From assembly GCA_945913025.1 (NCBI GenBank), contig CAMECJ010000007.1, positions 34,208 to 98,207 of the forward strand: 64,000 nt of DNA. Direction: 5' to 3'. This stretch comes from an uncultured Elusimicrobia bacterium. Lineage in GTDB: Bacteria > Elusimicrobiota > Elusimicrobia > Elusimicrobiales > Elusimicrobiaceae. Below are positions 51,166 to 60,176 of this stretch, one piece after another. The notes beneath the pieces are model-generated. The model made no database searches, was not told the origin of the DNA, and saw only the letters and a program-made list of their open reading frames with translations. Both the position numbers and the translations under genes were made by a program. The stretch's first letter is position 1; each line of letters starts with the position of its first letter.

Positions 51166-52230
51166 ATGATTGTGTTATTGCGTAAAAAACTTGTAACCAG
51201 TATTATACTCGCTTTATCTGTTTTCTGTTTTATAACGGGCTGCCGGCAAAATCCCCGGCAGGATATTATGCCGGTTCTTTTGCTTATTCCGCATTACCCG
51301 CTCCCGCAGGCAGATAAGGACTTTTTTAAGCGTATAAATCCCTACGGTTTTATACTGAGTATTCCACACCACAAAGAAATGGACCCCAACCAGTTGCGCA
51401 CCGAGTTGGAAGAGGTATTGGGGAGAAAAGATTTCCTCTTCTTTTTAGACCAAGAGGGCGGATCCGTAAACCGTTTGAGAAATTTTGATACTTCCTTTTA
51501 CAGCCCCGCCGCCAGCCATTACGGAAAACTTGCTCAGAAAGATTTTGATTTTGCGGTGGAGCAGGCCCGTAAAGAAGGGGAGCGGACCGGCCGAAAATTA
51601 AAAAGCTATGGCATAGATGTGGCTTTTGCCCCTGTGGCGGACGTCATTGACCGCGAGGATATTTTTAGGCGGAACCGTTATTATGCGGTAGATCCGCAGG
51701 TTTCCAAGGCGTTGGCCGACGCTTTTGCGCAAGGCTTGGCGGAAGCGGGCGTAGTGCCGTGCTATAAACATTTCCCCGGATTTGGCGATAAGGTGGACTC
51801 CCATAAAACCATTCCTGTTATCAAGGCCGATGCGGCGGAAATAAAAAAACAAATGAAGCCCGCGTTTGAGGAAAGCAAAAAATACGGTTGTTTGATGACG
51901 GGGCACGCTTTATATACGTCGTTAGATGAGCAAAATGTGTCCACCTATTCGCCTGAACTTTACCGACTGGCCCGCAAAACGCTTGGCTTTCAAGGCCTTA
52001 TCCTTACGGATGCGTTGAATATGGCAGCGGCAGGCGGCCCCAAAATTAACGACTTGGGCGAACGAATGAATAAGGCGTTTGCGGCGGGGGCGGATGTGGT
52101 GTTGCCGTTTTTCCGCACGAATGTGCCGCCGAAAGTGATGGAAGAAAAACTCCGGCAGATTGACCCGAAATACATCAAACGCTTCCAACGGCGGGCGCGT
52201 TTCATCAAACATCATCAGCAAAATCATTGA
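51166..52230 (+). CDS. nagZ: Beta-N-acetylhexosaminidase (GH3, NagZ-like), lipoprotein
   Basis: Cleaves N-acetylglucosamine from muropeptides or other glycans. 354 residues. Family motifs: FLDQEGGSVNRL, DVAFAPVADV, KHFPGFGDKVDSHKTIPV with the Asp-His catalytic dyad, and LILTDALNMAA with the nucleophile Asp. Unlike cytoplasmic NagZ it carries a signal and lipobox (ITGC, Cys about 26), so it works on the periplasmic or outer-surface side, perhaps on host or dietary glycans. Convergent overlap of seven bases with the next gene. Confidence 0.9.
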   Translation: MIVLLRKKLVTSIILALSVFCFITGCRQNPRQDIMPVLLLIPHYPLPQADKDFFKRINPYGFILSIPHHKEMDPNQLRTELEEVLGRKDFLFFLDQEGGSVNRLRNFDTSFYSPAASHYGKLAQKDFDFAVEQARKEGERTGRKLKSYGIDVAFAPVADVIDREDIFRRNRYYAVDPQVSKALADAFAQGLAEAGVVPCYKHFPGFGDKVDSHKTIPVIKADAAEIKKQMKPAFEESKKYGCLMTGHALYTSLDEQNVSTYSPELYRLARKTLGFQGLILTDALNMAAAGGPKINDLGERMNKAFAAGADVVLPFFRTNVPPKVMEEKLRQIDPKYIKRFQRRARFIKHHQQNH

Positions 52231-53804
52231 ACGGCTTTTTTAACGGTGCACAGAAAAAAGGGATATCTGACGAAATTGGTGCGAAAAACCTGACAATGCC
52301 TGCCGGATATATCTATGCCGTAGTCTTTCCAAAAATCATTGTCCCATATCCAATTTGCATAAGGCACTAACAGATACAGCTGCCCGCGGTGTTTACGGAT
52401 TTCCTCCCGCACCGGAAAATGATGTTGGTAATCCAACTTTTGTAAAGGCGCAAGGAAACGGCGTTTTGCTCTTGTAAGGGATATTTTGTCCGACTGAAAA
52501 TTGATACCCCCTATATAGCGCGCGTTGGGATTCAAAAACGGAATTAAAAAAGAAAAGTGCCCGCCAACCACCACCAACGAACCGTCCGCAATAAAAACAG
52601 GTTGGGAAAACGTAATATTTTGGGCGGAAAAGTTCTTCCGCGGCCAGCGCGGAAACGGCCTCTCTGCGGTATATACCGATAAGCCAATCAGCAAAATAAA
52701 CAAGAATTTGGCTGGAATAAACCGCAGCAGCAGGCAGGTAAACAGTAAGCAAGACAGTATTTCTAAAAAAACGGCGTAACGTATATTGCCAAAAAGAAGC
52801 ACCCAAGGTATATAAGTGCCGATAAATAATCCGAGCAGCAGCACGTACGGCTTAGAAAGCGGACGCTTTTTAATATAAAATAACCCTCCCGCACATAACA
52901 GGATAAATGAGATAAAGCCCAGTAACATACGGAAATCCAGCCGGTATTCCGAATCAAAAAAATTAAGCCTTAAAAACGGCAGAAATAGGCGTTCTTTCCA
53001 CCCTTGCGGCACATAAGGGCTGTTCGGCAGCGCTTCGGGCGGAAAAAAGGGAGATTTAAAAATATGGTTGAAATAGGGAAAAAGCGGATTGCCTAGTTCT
53101 TTCCATTTCTGCCACAAAAAACAGCCGTCCGCCAGTAAAAAACCCGCCAGCGCCGCACCCATTACGCATAAATACGCCTTATACGAAGCTTTATTCTTAA
53201 TCAGCAAAAACAGGCAGCAAACGCCTACCCCTGCCACGGCGGGTACGGCGGTATATTTAAGCCCCCCCGCAAAGGAAACCAAAAAGGCCGCCTCCGCCAG
53301 GTATTTTAATTGAAAACCAAACCGTTCGTCTGTTCCGCAAAATAAAAGGTAAGCTGCCCAAACGGCAAAAACGGCGACTAACTCTTCGTTGGTAAACATC
53401 CCTATCTGCCAAAATGCGGCTATCCCCGTCAGCGCAAAAATGCAGGTTGATGCACGCAAACAGCGGGCGGAAAGATTGTTTCCCGTTATTATTTTTGTAA
53501 CCCATTGATACAGCACAAACAGCAATATCCCGTAGTAACCGCCCGCTAAAAAGCCCGTTAATTGCGGCCAATCGTAAAAATAAGAGAATATCAAATAATA
53601 CGGGATGTCCGGCAGGGGGTTAAAAAATGTATGGACCGGTCCGGCGGCAAGCAAGTCAATAGTCTCCCGTCCGTTTAAAAAGGCATAGGGAACATATAAG
53701 TGATAATTGCGTAAATCAAAACAGGTATCTTGCCCGAGCCACAGGCTGAGCAAGCCGCCGATGCACACGCAGATAATAAAGAGAAGGATATTGGTTTTAG
53801 ACAT
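52224..53804 (-). CDS. Multi-pass membrane protein, GT-C glycosyltransferase-like, paralogue
   Basis: 526 residues with about ten spans. A paralogue of the 11212 gene: CFDLRNYHLYVPYAF, HTFFNPLPDIPYY and LFPYFNHIFKSPFFPPEAL correspond. The conserved Asp in the first loop fits a GT-C catalytic site. Its position near the sialic acid locus may point to surface-glycan assembly, but this is only context. Confidence 0.65.
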   Translation of the reverse strand: MSKTNILLFIICVCIGGLLSLWLGQDTCFDLRNYHLYVPYAFLNGRETIDLLAAGPVHTFFNPLPDIPYYLIFSYFYDWPQLTGFLAGGYYGILLFVLYQWVTKIITGNNLSARCLRASTCIFALTGIAAFWQIGMFTNEELVAVFAVWAAYLLFCGTDERFGFQLKYLAEAAFLVSFAGGLKYTAVPAVAGVGVCCLFLLIKNKASYKAYLCVMGAALAGFLLADGCFLWQKWKELGNPLFPYFNHIFKSPFFPPEALPNSPYVPQGWKERLFLPFLRLNFFDSEYRLDFRMLLGFISFILLCAGGLFYIKKRPLSKPYVLLLGLFIGTYIPWVLLFGNIRYAVFLEILSCLLFTCLLLRFIPAKFLFILLIGLSVYTAERPFPRWPRKNFSAQNITFSQPVFIADGSLVVVGGHFSFLIPFLNPNARYIGGINFQSDKISLTRAKRRFLAPLQKLDYQHHFPVREEIRKHRGQLYLLVPYANWIWDNDFWKDYGIDISGRHCQVFRTNFVRYPFFLCTVKKAVQ

Positions 53805-53931
53805 TATCTTTTCCCACTAGTTATTATTAAAGAAATTATAGAAAAAATGACGGAATAAGTGGGATTGGTTTGTTAAAGCAAGGTATTTATTTAAAGGGAA
53901 TATGTTACCATATAAAAAAGGAGTGACAATA

Positions 53932-54459
53932 ATGAAAAAAACAATGTTATGGCTTGGCGCGGCGTTTCTTTTGGCGGGATGCGCCACCGCCGATATCGAA
54001 AGAATAGGAACCGCATCGGTGTCGTCTGCGGTTTTTACTGCGGAGCAGAAAGTTCTGGTGGCCTTACCCAAAGACGGCGTATTTCAAAATATCAAATACG
54101 ATTATTCCGGCCAGCAGGTGCAGCAGTCCTTTTTTGAAGCGCTGTCGTTTACAACGGGCGAGGTGGTGTCCGCTGAGCGCGTAATGCCGCTGGAGGAGGC
54201 TTTGGCGTACGCTGGTAAAATAGGGGCTCAGGTGCTAGTTTATCCGGTTATTACGCATTGGGAGGACCGCAATACGCCTTGGTCCGGCTTGCGGGATAAG
54301 ATTAGAATTACCGTTCAGGTGTATTCCGTCGGCCCGAATAAAGTGTTGGACAGAACCTCTTTGTACGCTACGAACCGTTGGTTTTCTTTTGTGAATGCGG
54401 CTCCGGCCAATTTACTGAAAAAAATTGTTAATCCGTATGTCCGGCAATTAAGCCGGTAA
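53932..54459 (+). CDS. DUF4823-like lipoprotein
   Basis: 175 residues with lipobox LAGC (Cys about 17), starting behind AAAGGAG. The body resembles DUF4823 lipoproteins: a strand VLVALPKDG, then GAQVLVYPVITHWEDRNTPWSG, RITVQVYSV and LDRTSLYATNRW. Function unknown. An upstream ATG at 53902 lacks a signal-like start. Confidence 0.75.
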   Translation: MKKTMLWLGAAFLLAGCATADIERIGTASVSSAVFTAEQKVLVALPKDGVFQNIKYDYSGQQVQQSFFEALSFTTGEVVSAERVMPLEEALAYAGKIGAQVLVYPVITHWEDRNTPWSGLRDKIRITVQVYSVGPNKVLDRTSLYATNRWFSFVNAAPANLLKKIVNPYVRQLSR

Positions 54460-54476
54460 TTGGATTCATCTTATAT

Positions 54477-54500
54477 AAAAAGGCCCGTAAGGGCCTTTTT
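54477..54500. terminator. Bidirectional intrinsic terminator
   Basis: AAAAAGGCCC-GTAA-GGGCCTTTTT, a perfect ten-pair stem between convergent genes. Confidence 0.92.
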
Positions 54501-54515
54501 ATTTCACGGAAAATT

Positions 54516-55736
54516 TTATTTTTTGGTATCCTGAAAGTCTTCCAAGCGGACGATTTTATCATCCGTCAACTGCCCCGTTTCTTTTAAAATAGGTACGTAC
54601 GGGTCGTGATGCCGTTCCATAAAAAACAGGATATTTTCGGCGGGCAGCGCAAAAAAGAGCGATGAGCTGAATCCAAACACTTTGTCGGGCAGATAGCCGG
54701 TTAAAAATAAAATTTCGAGCGGCGTTTCTTTCGGGATAGGAACGACGGCGGGGAAATGTTTTTTCAGCGTTTTGCGGATGAATTTGTCTTTGGACAGCCA
54801 CGGATGTTCTTTATACATCCAGGTATAATCCTGCGGGTTTTTAACAAAGCGCGTTTTGCCTGCGTACACTTGGTTGAGCACATTGATTTGCTCGCGGTTT
54901 TTGTCCTTGGCATCGTGAAAAAAGCCCAAGGTAAACAACATTACGGGTTTGCCGGAGCGGAACGGAGCGAGGGTGTTTTCATCGATATTGGCCAGGCGCA
55001 AGAGGTCTTTTTTTTGTTCTTCCGTCAGCGATTGGGCCAGCTCTTTAAAATCCACGTTTTTGACCTCGGCGTTTTTTAACGCATCTTTTAAAAATTTCTT
55101 TTGTTTGGCTTCCGGCATTACCGCCAAGTGAAACGTGGACGGAAAGATTTTTGCCGCGGAATAGCCGTAGTTGTAACTCCAAAACCCCGGGGTTTTGGGA
55201 TCTTTCAGCCGCGGCAGAAATTTGTCGGGTTCGAGGATCGGTCCGCTGAGGATAAACGAGGTGGAAGCGTAACTTTCTTCATACAAATGAATATGTTTCA
55301 CGCGTTCTGTTGGAATGGCGCCCAGCACGGCCCAAATCAGGCCTGTTTGGTCTTTATTTAAATGGACGATAAACGAAGCATTGGGGTAGGTATTTACGAA
55401 ATCCTGAACGTGCCGGCGCAGATTGGGCATAAATTGGGGATGATAGCGTTTATCGCCGAGTTTAAGGATAGTGGTCCCTTTAAAAAGCGGGTCTTTAAAA
55501 TTGAGGTTTACCATTCGTTTCCACACAATAAATTTGGGTGCGTTGGGATCTTGTTTGACGAAATCCACCATTTGCAGCAGCGTAGGAAACGAGGATGTAT
55601 CGGCATAAATATAAGCCAAGCGTACCTCGGGTTTGGGAACCACAGGAAGGGAGCGGTGGGCAAAATAACCGTACGTATAAAACGCGGCTAAAGCAACGGT
55701 TACGGCGGCGATTAAGTAATAGAAAAAGCGTCTCAT
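54516..55736 (-). CDS. GT80-like sialyltransferase, membrane-anchored
   Basis: 406 residues. N-terminal anchor (about 4-24). Then landmarks recalled from Pasteurella multocida PmST1 (GT80): YIYADTSSFPTLLQMVDF near the start, LYEES at the D/E-D-G catalytic motif, LTEEQKKDLLRLA, the H-P motif in YKEHP, and LEILFLTGYLPDKVFGFSSSLFFALP, which holds the S-S motif for CMP-sialic acid. The catalytic Asp of the first motif is replaced by Glu and Gly by Ser. It lies beside neuA/neuC/neuB, so it probably transfers sialic acid to a surface glycan. The start at 55736 follows TATAAT by six bases; no ribosome site. Confidence 0.8.
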   Translation of the reverse strand: MRRFFYYLIAAVTVALAAFYTYGYFAHRSLPVVPKPEVRLAYIYADTSSFPTLLQMVDFVKQDPNAPKFIVWKRMVNLNFKDPLFKGTTILKLGDKRYHPQFMPNLRRHVQDFVNTYPNASFIVHLNKDQTGLIWAVLGAIPTERVKHIHLYEESYASTSFILSGPILEPDKFLPRLKDPKTPGFWSYNYGYSAAKIFPSTFHLAVMPEAKQKKFLKDALKNAEVKNVDFKELAQSLTEEQKKDLLRLANIDENTLAPFRSGKPVMLFTLGFFHDAKDKNREQINVLNQVYAGKTRFVKNPQDYTWMYKEHPWLSKDKFIRKTLKKHFPAVVPIPKETPLEILFLTGYLPDKVFGFSSSLFFALPAENILFFMERHHDPYVPILKETGQLTDDKIVRLEDFQDTKK

Positions 55737-55742
55737 AAGAAT

Positions 55743-55748
55743 ATTATA
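55743..55748 (-). promoter_or_regulatory. TATAAT -10, leaderless arrangement, sialyltransferase gene
   Basis: Minus-strand TATAAT, six bases, ATG at 55736. Confidence 0.55.
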
Positions 55749-55832
55749 CAAAAGGTTTACTCGGTCTTTTGCGGAGGCATCCAAAAAGGGGACTCTTTCT
55801 TGAGAAAGGGTTTTTCCGTCAATTTTTTATGA

Positions 55833-55838
55833 TACAAT
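55833..55838 (+). promoter_or_regulatory. Extended -10, leaderless arrangement, MFS gene
   Basis: TGA-TACAAT, six bases, ATG at 55845, no ribosome site. Confidence 0.55.
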
Positions 55839-55844
55839 AACCTT

Positions 55845-57110
55845 ATGTTTTGGACCGATTCCCTTCATCCTTCGTATTTACGTTTTTTTATTTATAACAA
55901 TATGGGCGTATCCGCTATGGATGCGTTGGCTACGGGGCCTTTGCTGACGGCGTATGCGCTGGCTTTGGGGGCGCCGCCGTGGATGGCGGGGGCGTTGGCC
56001 GGCCTTCCTTATTTAGGTGTGCTGATGGGTGTAGCGGGGGCGGATTTAGTACAGCGGGGGTATTCCGCCAAAAGGGTTACATTTTGGTTTTCTTTGATTA
56101 GCCGCCCTTTTTATTTGTTTTGCGCGTTTTTGGCGTGCGCGGCGTGGTGGCCGAATCGTCCGTTGTGGCTGCTTTTTGCTGTCGGCTGCTGTTATTTGTT
56201 AGGCGGGGTTTCTATCGGGGCGTATTATCCTTGGCTGAAAAGCTTGCTTCCCGATGACCAAATCCCTTCTTTTGTGCAGTACAAATATATTTCTTCCAAA
56301 AGTATGTATGTGGTGTTTACGCTCGTGACGGTTTTGTTCTTTTTTCTCGTACAGACGGACGGAGCTAAAACGCCTGTGTGGAGTTATGCGCCCGTGTTTT
56401 CCTTGGCGGGGGGGTGCGGATTGCTGGCGTGTTTTGCGCTGTCTTTCATTCCGGATGCACGCACAGAAGAGGAGCGCTCCGCCATTAATTGGAGCGTGCT
56501 GCGCGGGGTGTGGAGTGTTCCCCAAAACCGCCGCGTTTTTCTGTTGGTGGGATTGGGCTTTTTTGCGGTATATTATTTAGTCGGCTTTTTGCCGGTATTT
56601 GCCTTGCAGTTTGCCAAAATTTCGGTGGCGTGGCTGACGGTTTGTTCGTTTGGAATGCAGGCCGTCTTTTTGTTTTCGGTTCCTTTTTGGGGGATATTGC
56701 AGCGTAAAAATCTGGTGCGTGCGTTAAGCGTGCCGTTCGGACTGCTCTGTACCGCGTTTGTATGGCTGGCGGGATTATCGGGTGTAAACGGCGGAGGCGT
56801 GTGGGGAACGCTGTTTGCTTTCCTTTTGTGCGGCGTGATTTTGGCGGGCGTTCAATCCGGTTTTGACGCTTTTGTTTTGCGGCAGGCGCCGCCGCGTAAG
56901 TCGCCCGTTTATTTTATGTTTGTGTCTTTGGTGCGCCTGCCAGCTGCTTTAGGACCCGTGTCGGCGGGTGCGTGTTTGCACGGGATTCAAAAGAGTTTTC
57001 CCGCGTGGAGTGCAAGTCTGGTATGGCTGGGCTTTTTTGGGGCAGGTTTGGTAATGGCTTTGTGCGTGCTTATGTATAGCTTAAATATTCATTTTTCGGA
57101 AAAACAGTGA
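55845..57110 (+). CDS. Major facilitator superfamily-type transporter
   Basis: 421 residues with about twelve spans in two six-span halves, joined by a short cytoplasmic loop (DARTEEERSAINW). It begins SYLRFFIYNNMGVSAMDALATGP and resembles MFS proteins of unknown substrate. It is directly upstream of neuA (nine-base gap), so a role in sialic acid or sugar movement is possible but unproven. No ribosome site; leaderless start likely. Confidence 0.75.
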   Translation: MFWTDSLHPSYLRFFIYNNMGVSAMDALATGPLLTAYALALGAPPWMAGALAGLPYLGVLMGVAGADLVQRGYSAKRVTFWFSLISRPFYLFCAFLACAAWWPNRPLWLLFAVGCCYLLGGVSIGAYYPWLKSLLPDDQIPSFVQYKYISSKSMYVVFTLVTVLFFFLVQTDGAKTPVWSYAPVFSLAGGCGLLACFALSFIPDARTEEERSAINWSVLRGVWSVPQNRRVFLLVGLGFFAVYYLVGFLPVFALQFAKISVAWLTVCSFGMQAVFLFSVPFWGILQRKNLVRALSVPFGLLCTAFVWLAGLSGVNGGGVWGTLFAFLLCGVILAGVQSGFDAFVLRQAPPRKSPVYFMFVSLVRLPAALGPVSAGACLHGIQKSFPAWSASLVWLGFFGAGLVMALCVLMYSLNIHFSEKQ

Positions 57111-57119
57111 GGAATTTTT

Positions 57120-57833
57120 ATGTATAAGGGAAAAAGCTTTGCGGCCATTGTTCCGGCGCGCGCCGGCTCAAAAGGCGTGAGGGGAAAAAACAGACGTTTG
57201 TGCGCGGGAAAACCGTTGGTATCGTGGACGTTTGAGGCTGCGCGCGCGTGCCCGCTCTTAGACGGCGTGTACTGCTCGACGGACGACCCCGCCGTTGCAC
57301 ATTGTGCCGGACGGTATGGCGTGGAGGTGTTGCCGCGCCCCAAGCGGCTGGCGACGGACCAAGCCAAAATGCTCGGCGTTATTTTAGACGTCAAACAACG
57401 GCTTGAAAAATCCGGCCGGAAGTTTGATTATTTGGTGCTTCTGCAACCCACGTCTCCGCTTCGCACCGCAAACGATATTTCCCGCGCCGTTAAGCAAATT
57501 ATTCGGGATAATACGGCTTCGCTGGCGAGTGTTTCGCCCGTAGATTTGCGTGCGGGGCTGCTTGTACTGGGAAAGAAAAAAAACGGTGCGCTGCTGACGC
57601 GCTCGCTGGCGGCAGACTGTGCGGATGTTCCCCGCCAGCAAAAACCGCTCTTGTTTCGGGTGGACGGCGCCGTATATGTGTGGAGAAATTCCTTCCTTAC
57701 GCCGCACTGTGTATTAAATGCGCCGCAAAGCGCGGTGGTTCTGCCCAAAAATCACGCGCGGGATATTGATACGCCCGCCGATTTTAAAGCCTGCGAAGAA
57801 CTGCTTAACGCGCAAGTTCAATCCGGAAAATAA
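57120..57833 (+). CDS. neuA: CMP-sialic acid synthetase (acylneuraminate cytidylyltransferase)
   Basis: Activates sialic acid (or a related nonulosonic acid) with CTP. 237 residues. Motifs: AIVPARAGSKGVRGKNRRLCAGKPL (nucleotide binding), LQPTSPLRTANDI, and the C-terminal ARDIDTPADFKACEELL. It follows the MFS gene. Its tail overlaps the convergent neuC by 16 bases. The sialyltransferase nearby supports CMP-Neu5Ac as product; legionaminic acid is the alternative. Confidence 0.9.
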   Translation: MYKGKSFAAIVPARAGSKGVRGKNRRLCAGKPLVSWTFEAARACPLLDGVYCSTDDPAVAHCAGRYGVEVLPRPKRLATDQAKMLGVILDVKQRLEKSGRKFDYLVLLQPTSPLRTANDISRAVKQIIRDNTASLASVSPVDLRAGLLVLGKKKNGALLTRSLAADCADVPRQQKPLLFRVDGAVYVWRNSFLTPHCVLNAPQSAVVLPKNHARDIDTPADFKACEELLNAQVQSGK

Positions 57834-58936
57834 AAATGTTTTTGCAGCGGCGGCTGGAAGAAATCGTCGGTAAAAATCCGTTCGAACACGGCGGTCAGCG
57901 CGCGGGCGTTTTGTTCGGGCGTCCGGCGGCGCGGTCCGTTTTGGATAAGCGGGCGGATAAGTGGGGCGAGGTCTGTTCCCGCGGGAGCTTGCAGGACGGA
58001 CGAAAAACTGCGTCCGCGTCCGCGGTCGTATTGGCGGTCGCCCACGTTGACGGTTGTCGTTCCTAAAAAGGGCGCGTCTTTAAAACCGCTGGAGCTGTTG
58101 CCCACCAAGCACACGGCGCAACTGAGCAAACTCAAATACTCTTCACACGGAAAAGACGGGAAAAAGCGGGCTTTTTCGGGGGAAAACAGTTTATACGCGC
58201 GGAGAACTTCTTCGTATCCGCGGTCTTGGTTCGGAGAAATCACCACATAAGAAAGGGGAAGTTTGTTTAACTCCTCCACCAGTATGCGCGCCCTGTCGTA
58301 TTGTTCGGCGGGGGAAAACCGCGTTTCCGGATGGTACAGAACAATGGCGTAAGGCGTGCGGCAGTTGTATTTTTGTAACACCGCTTGGCGGACGTCCTCC
58401 GGCGGCAGCAGCGTAATGGCGCTTGCGCCGGTTACAAATACGGAGCGGGGATCTTCTCCCAGACGCAGCACGAGTTTTTTGGCTTCTTCGTCGTCCGCCA
58501 AGAAACGGTGGGAGAGTTTTGTAATGGCGTGGCGGATGGATTCGTCAATGTTCCCGCTGACGTCCCCCGCTTCAATTTGGCAAACGGGTATATTGCTTAG
58601 CGCCCCTGCCGCGGCGGCGGCCAACGCTTCGGGCCGGTCCCCGTGTACAAATAAAAATTCCACGCGGTTTTCTTCTAAAAAACGGCCTATTTTTCCGGTC
58701 AGACGGGCAATATATTCCGTTTGCGAAAGAGAAGCGTCCGCTATGTCCTGCTGCCACGAAACCGTCGGAAATTTGTCCGCCGCGGCAAAAGCGTTTTTTT
58801 CAGAATCTTCCGTTTGTTTGGCGGCGAAAAAAATAAAAACAGGGTATTCTCTCTGGACAAAAAAAGCAACATAGGGCCTGATTTTGGCCCAGTCGGAGCG
58901 GCAGCTGGTCACAAAGGCCAAGCGGAACTTTTTCAT
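57818..58936 (-). CDS. neuC: UDP-N-acetylglucosamine 2-epimerase, hydrolysing (NeuC-type)
   Basis: Turns UDP-GlcNAc (or a diacetamido analogue) into ManNAc plus UDP, the first committed step to sialic acid. 372 residues with the GT-B-like epimerase fold: LAFVTSCRSDWAKIRP at the start (canonical family residues Arg-Ser/Ala-Asp), FVHGDRPEALAAA, QIEAGDVSGNIDESIRHAITKLSH, VGNSSSGFKDAPFLGTTTVNVGDRQ. Four-base overlap with neuB shows an operon. Confidence 0.9.
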   Translation of the reverse strand: MKKFRLAFVTSCRSDWAKIRPYVAFFVQREYPVFIFFAAKQTEDSEKNAFAAADKFPTVSWQQDIADASLSQTEYIARLTGKIGRFLEENRVEFLFVHGDRPEALAAAAAGALSNIPVCQIEAGDVSGNIDESIRHAITKLSHRFLADDEEAKKLVLRLGEDPRSVFVTGASAITLLPPEDVRQAVLQKYNCRTPYAIVLYHPETRFSPAEQYDRARILVEELNKLPLSYVVISPNQDRGYEEVLRAYKLFSPEKARFFPSFPCEEYLSLLSCAVCLVGNSSSGFKDAPFLGTTTVNVGDRQYDRGRGRSFSSVLQAPAGTDLAPLIRPLIQNGPRRRTPEQNARALTAVFERIFTDDFFQPPLQKHFYFPD

Positions 58937-59973
58937 TCTACATCGCTCCAGCGGAGTCTTGCACCTTTTGAAACGGACGTTTTGGCGCGTTTTCCCACCA
59001 GTTGCGGCAGACGGGCCGCTTCAATTCCTCCGGCGGGACGTTTGGTGGTCAGGTCTTGGGCGGTAAGCGTGTGCCCCGAGGGAATGTCCCGCGCCGCTAC
59101 GACTGAAGAAAACGCAAAGTTTTGCGTGATTTCTTCTTCGCGCGCAGGTTCCTTGCATCCGCCGCGCATACGGGCGATTTCGGCGCTTTGGGTGATTAAA
59201 TCCGCCAGTTCCTTGGGGTCCATCGAACAGCAAATATCTTCGCCCGCGCGGGTTTTACTGTCGGTAAAGTGGCGTTCCAGTACGCTTGCTCCCAACGCCG
59301 TTGCCGCCAGACAAGCCAAATTGTTGACTGAATGGTCCGACAGACCGATAATTTCGTCGGGAAATGCGCGTTTTAAGTCTTCAAGCGCGCCCAGCCGGAT
59401 TAGTTCGGCCGGTGTAGGGTAGAGATTGGTGGTATGGAGCAGTACAAATTGCGTGTGGTATTTGGTAATCACATCCACGGCGCGTTTGACGTGATCAAGC
59501 GCGTTCATTCCCGTAGACAGAAAAATAGGTTTTTGGGTGCGGGCGACGTATTCCACCAACGGAAAATTGTTCATCTCGCCCGAGCCGATCTTATATGCGG
59601 TCACGCCGAATCTTTCCAGGCGGTCTACTGCGGCAAACGAAAACGGCGTGGATAAAAACAATATGCCGAGTGACTCAATGTATTCCTTCAACTTCCGTTC
59701 GTCCGCTTCAGACAGCGCGCAGCGGCACATAATATCCCAAATTGAGTGCGGAGAGTTCCCCGGAACGGCGCGTTTAGCTTCTTCGCTCATTTCTTCGTCG
59801 GGGATATGGGTTTGGTGTTTGATGATTTCGGCGCCGGCCCGCTTGGCCGCTAAGGCGATTTGTTGAGCCGCTTCAAGCGAACCGTTATGATTGATGCCCA
59901 TTTCCGCAATGACGAGCGGCGGAAAATCAAGGCCTATTTTGCGTGTTCCCAGTTGAATGTATTTATGCGGCAT
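58933..59973 (-). CDS. neuB: N-acetylneuraminate synthase (NeuB family)
   Basis: Condenses phosphoenolpyruvate with ManNAc (or an analogue) to make sialic acid. 346 residues: TIM barrel with VIAEMGINHNGSLE, YKIGSGEMNNFPLV, LSTGMNALDHV, LLHTTNLYPTP, GLSDHSVNN and ERHFTDSKTRAGED, then a C-terminal antifreeze-like SAF domain (VAARDIPSGHTLTAQDL). First gene of the neuBC operon; start at 59973. NeuB, LegI and PseI are hard to separate by eye. Sialyltransferase context favours NeuB. Confidence 0.93.
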   Translation of the reverse strand: MPHKYIQLGTRKIGLDFPPLVIAEMGINHNGSLEAAQQIALAAKRAGAEIIKHQTHIPDEEMSEEAKRAVPGNSPHSIWDIMCRCALSEADERKLKEYIESLGILFLSTPFSFAAVDRLERFGVTAYKIGSGEMNNFPLVEYVARTQKPIFLSTGMNALDHVKRAVDVITKYHTQFVLLHTTNLYPTPAELIRLGALEDLKRAFPDEIIGLSDHSVNNLACLAATALGASVLERHFTDSKTRAGEDICCSMDPKELADLITQSAEIARMRGGCKEPAREEEITQNFAFSSVVAARDIPSGHTLTAQDLTTKRPAGGIEAARLPQLVGKRAKTSVSKGARLRWSDVE

Positions 59974-60098
59974 AGTAAGTTTATTGTACCTTATTTGGGC
60001 ATAGGCAGCAATTCGGCGCGTTGCGGGGAAAAGACGGTTTGGGGCGGTGCAGTATCGGGCAGTTGGATATCGTTAATATACAAATAAATAAACGCTGT

Positions 60099-60143
60099 AA
60101 AAATCCCTTCCGTTGTATAGGTAGATGACGGAAGGGATTTTTT
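60099..60143. terminator. Intrinsic terminator
   Basis: Perfect 15-pair stem (60099-60113 with 60128-60142), A5 and T6 flanks, after the minus-strand gene ending at 60177. Confidence 0.9.
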
Positions 60144-60176
60144 GTTTGGTGCCGGTATTGAAAGCCAGCGGATTTG

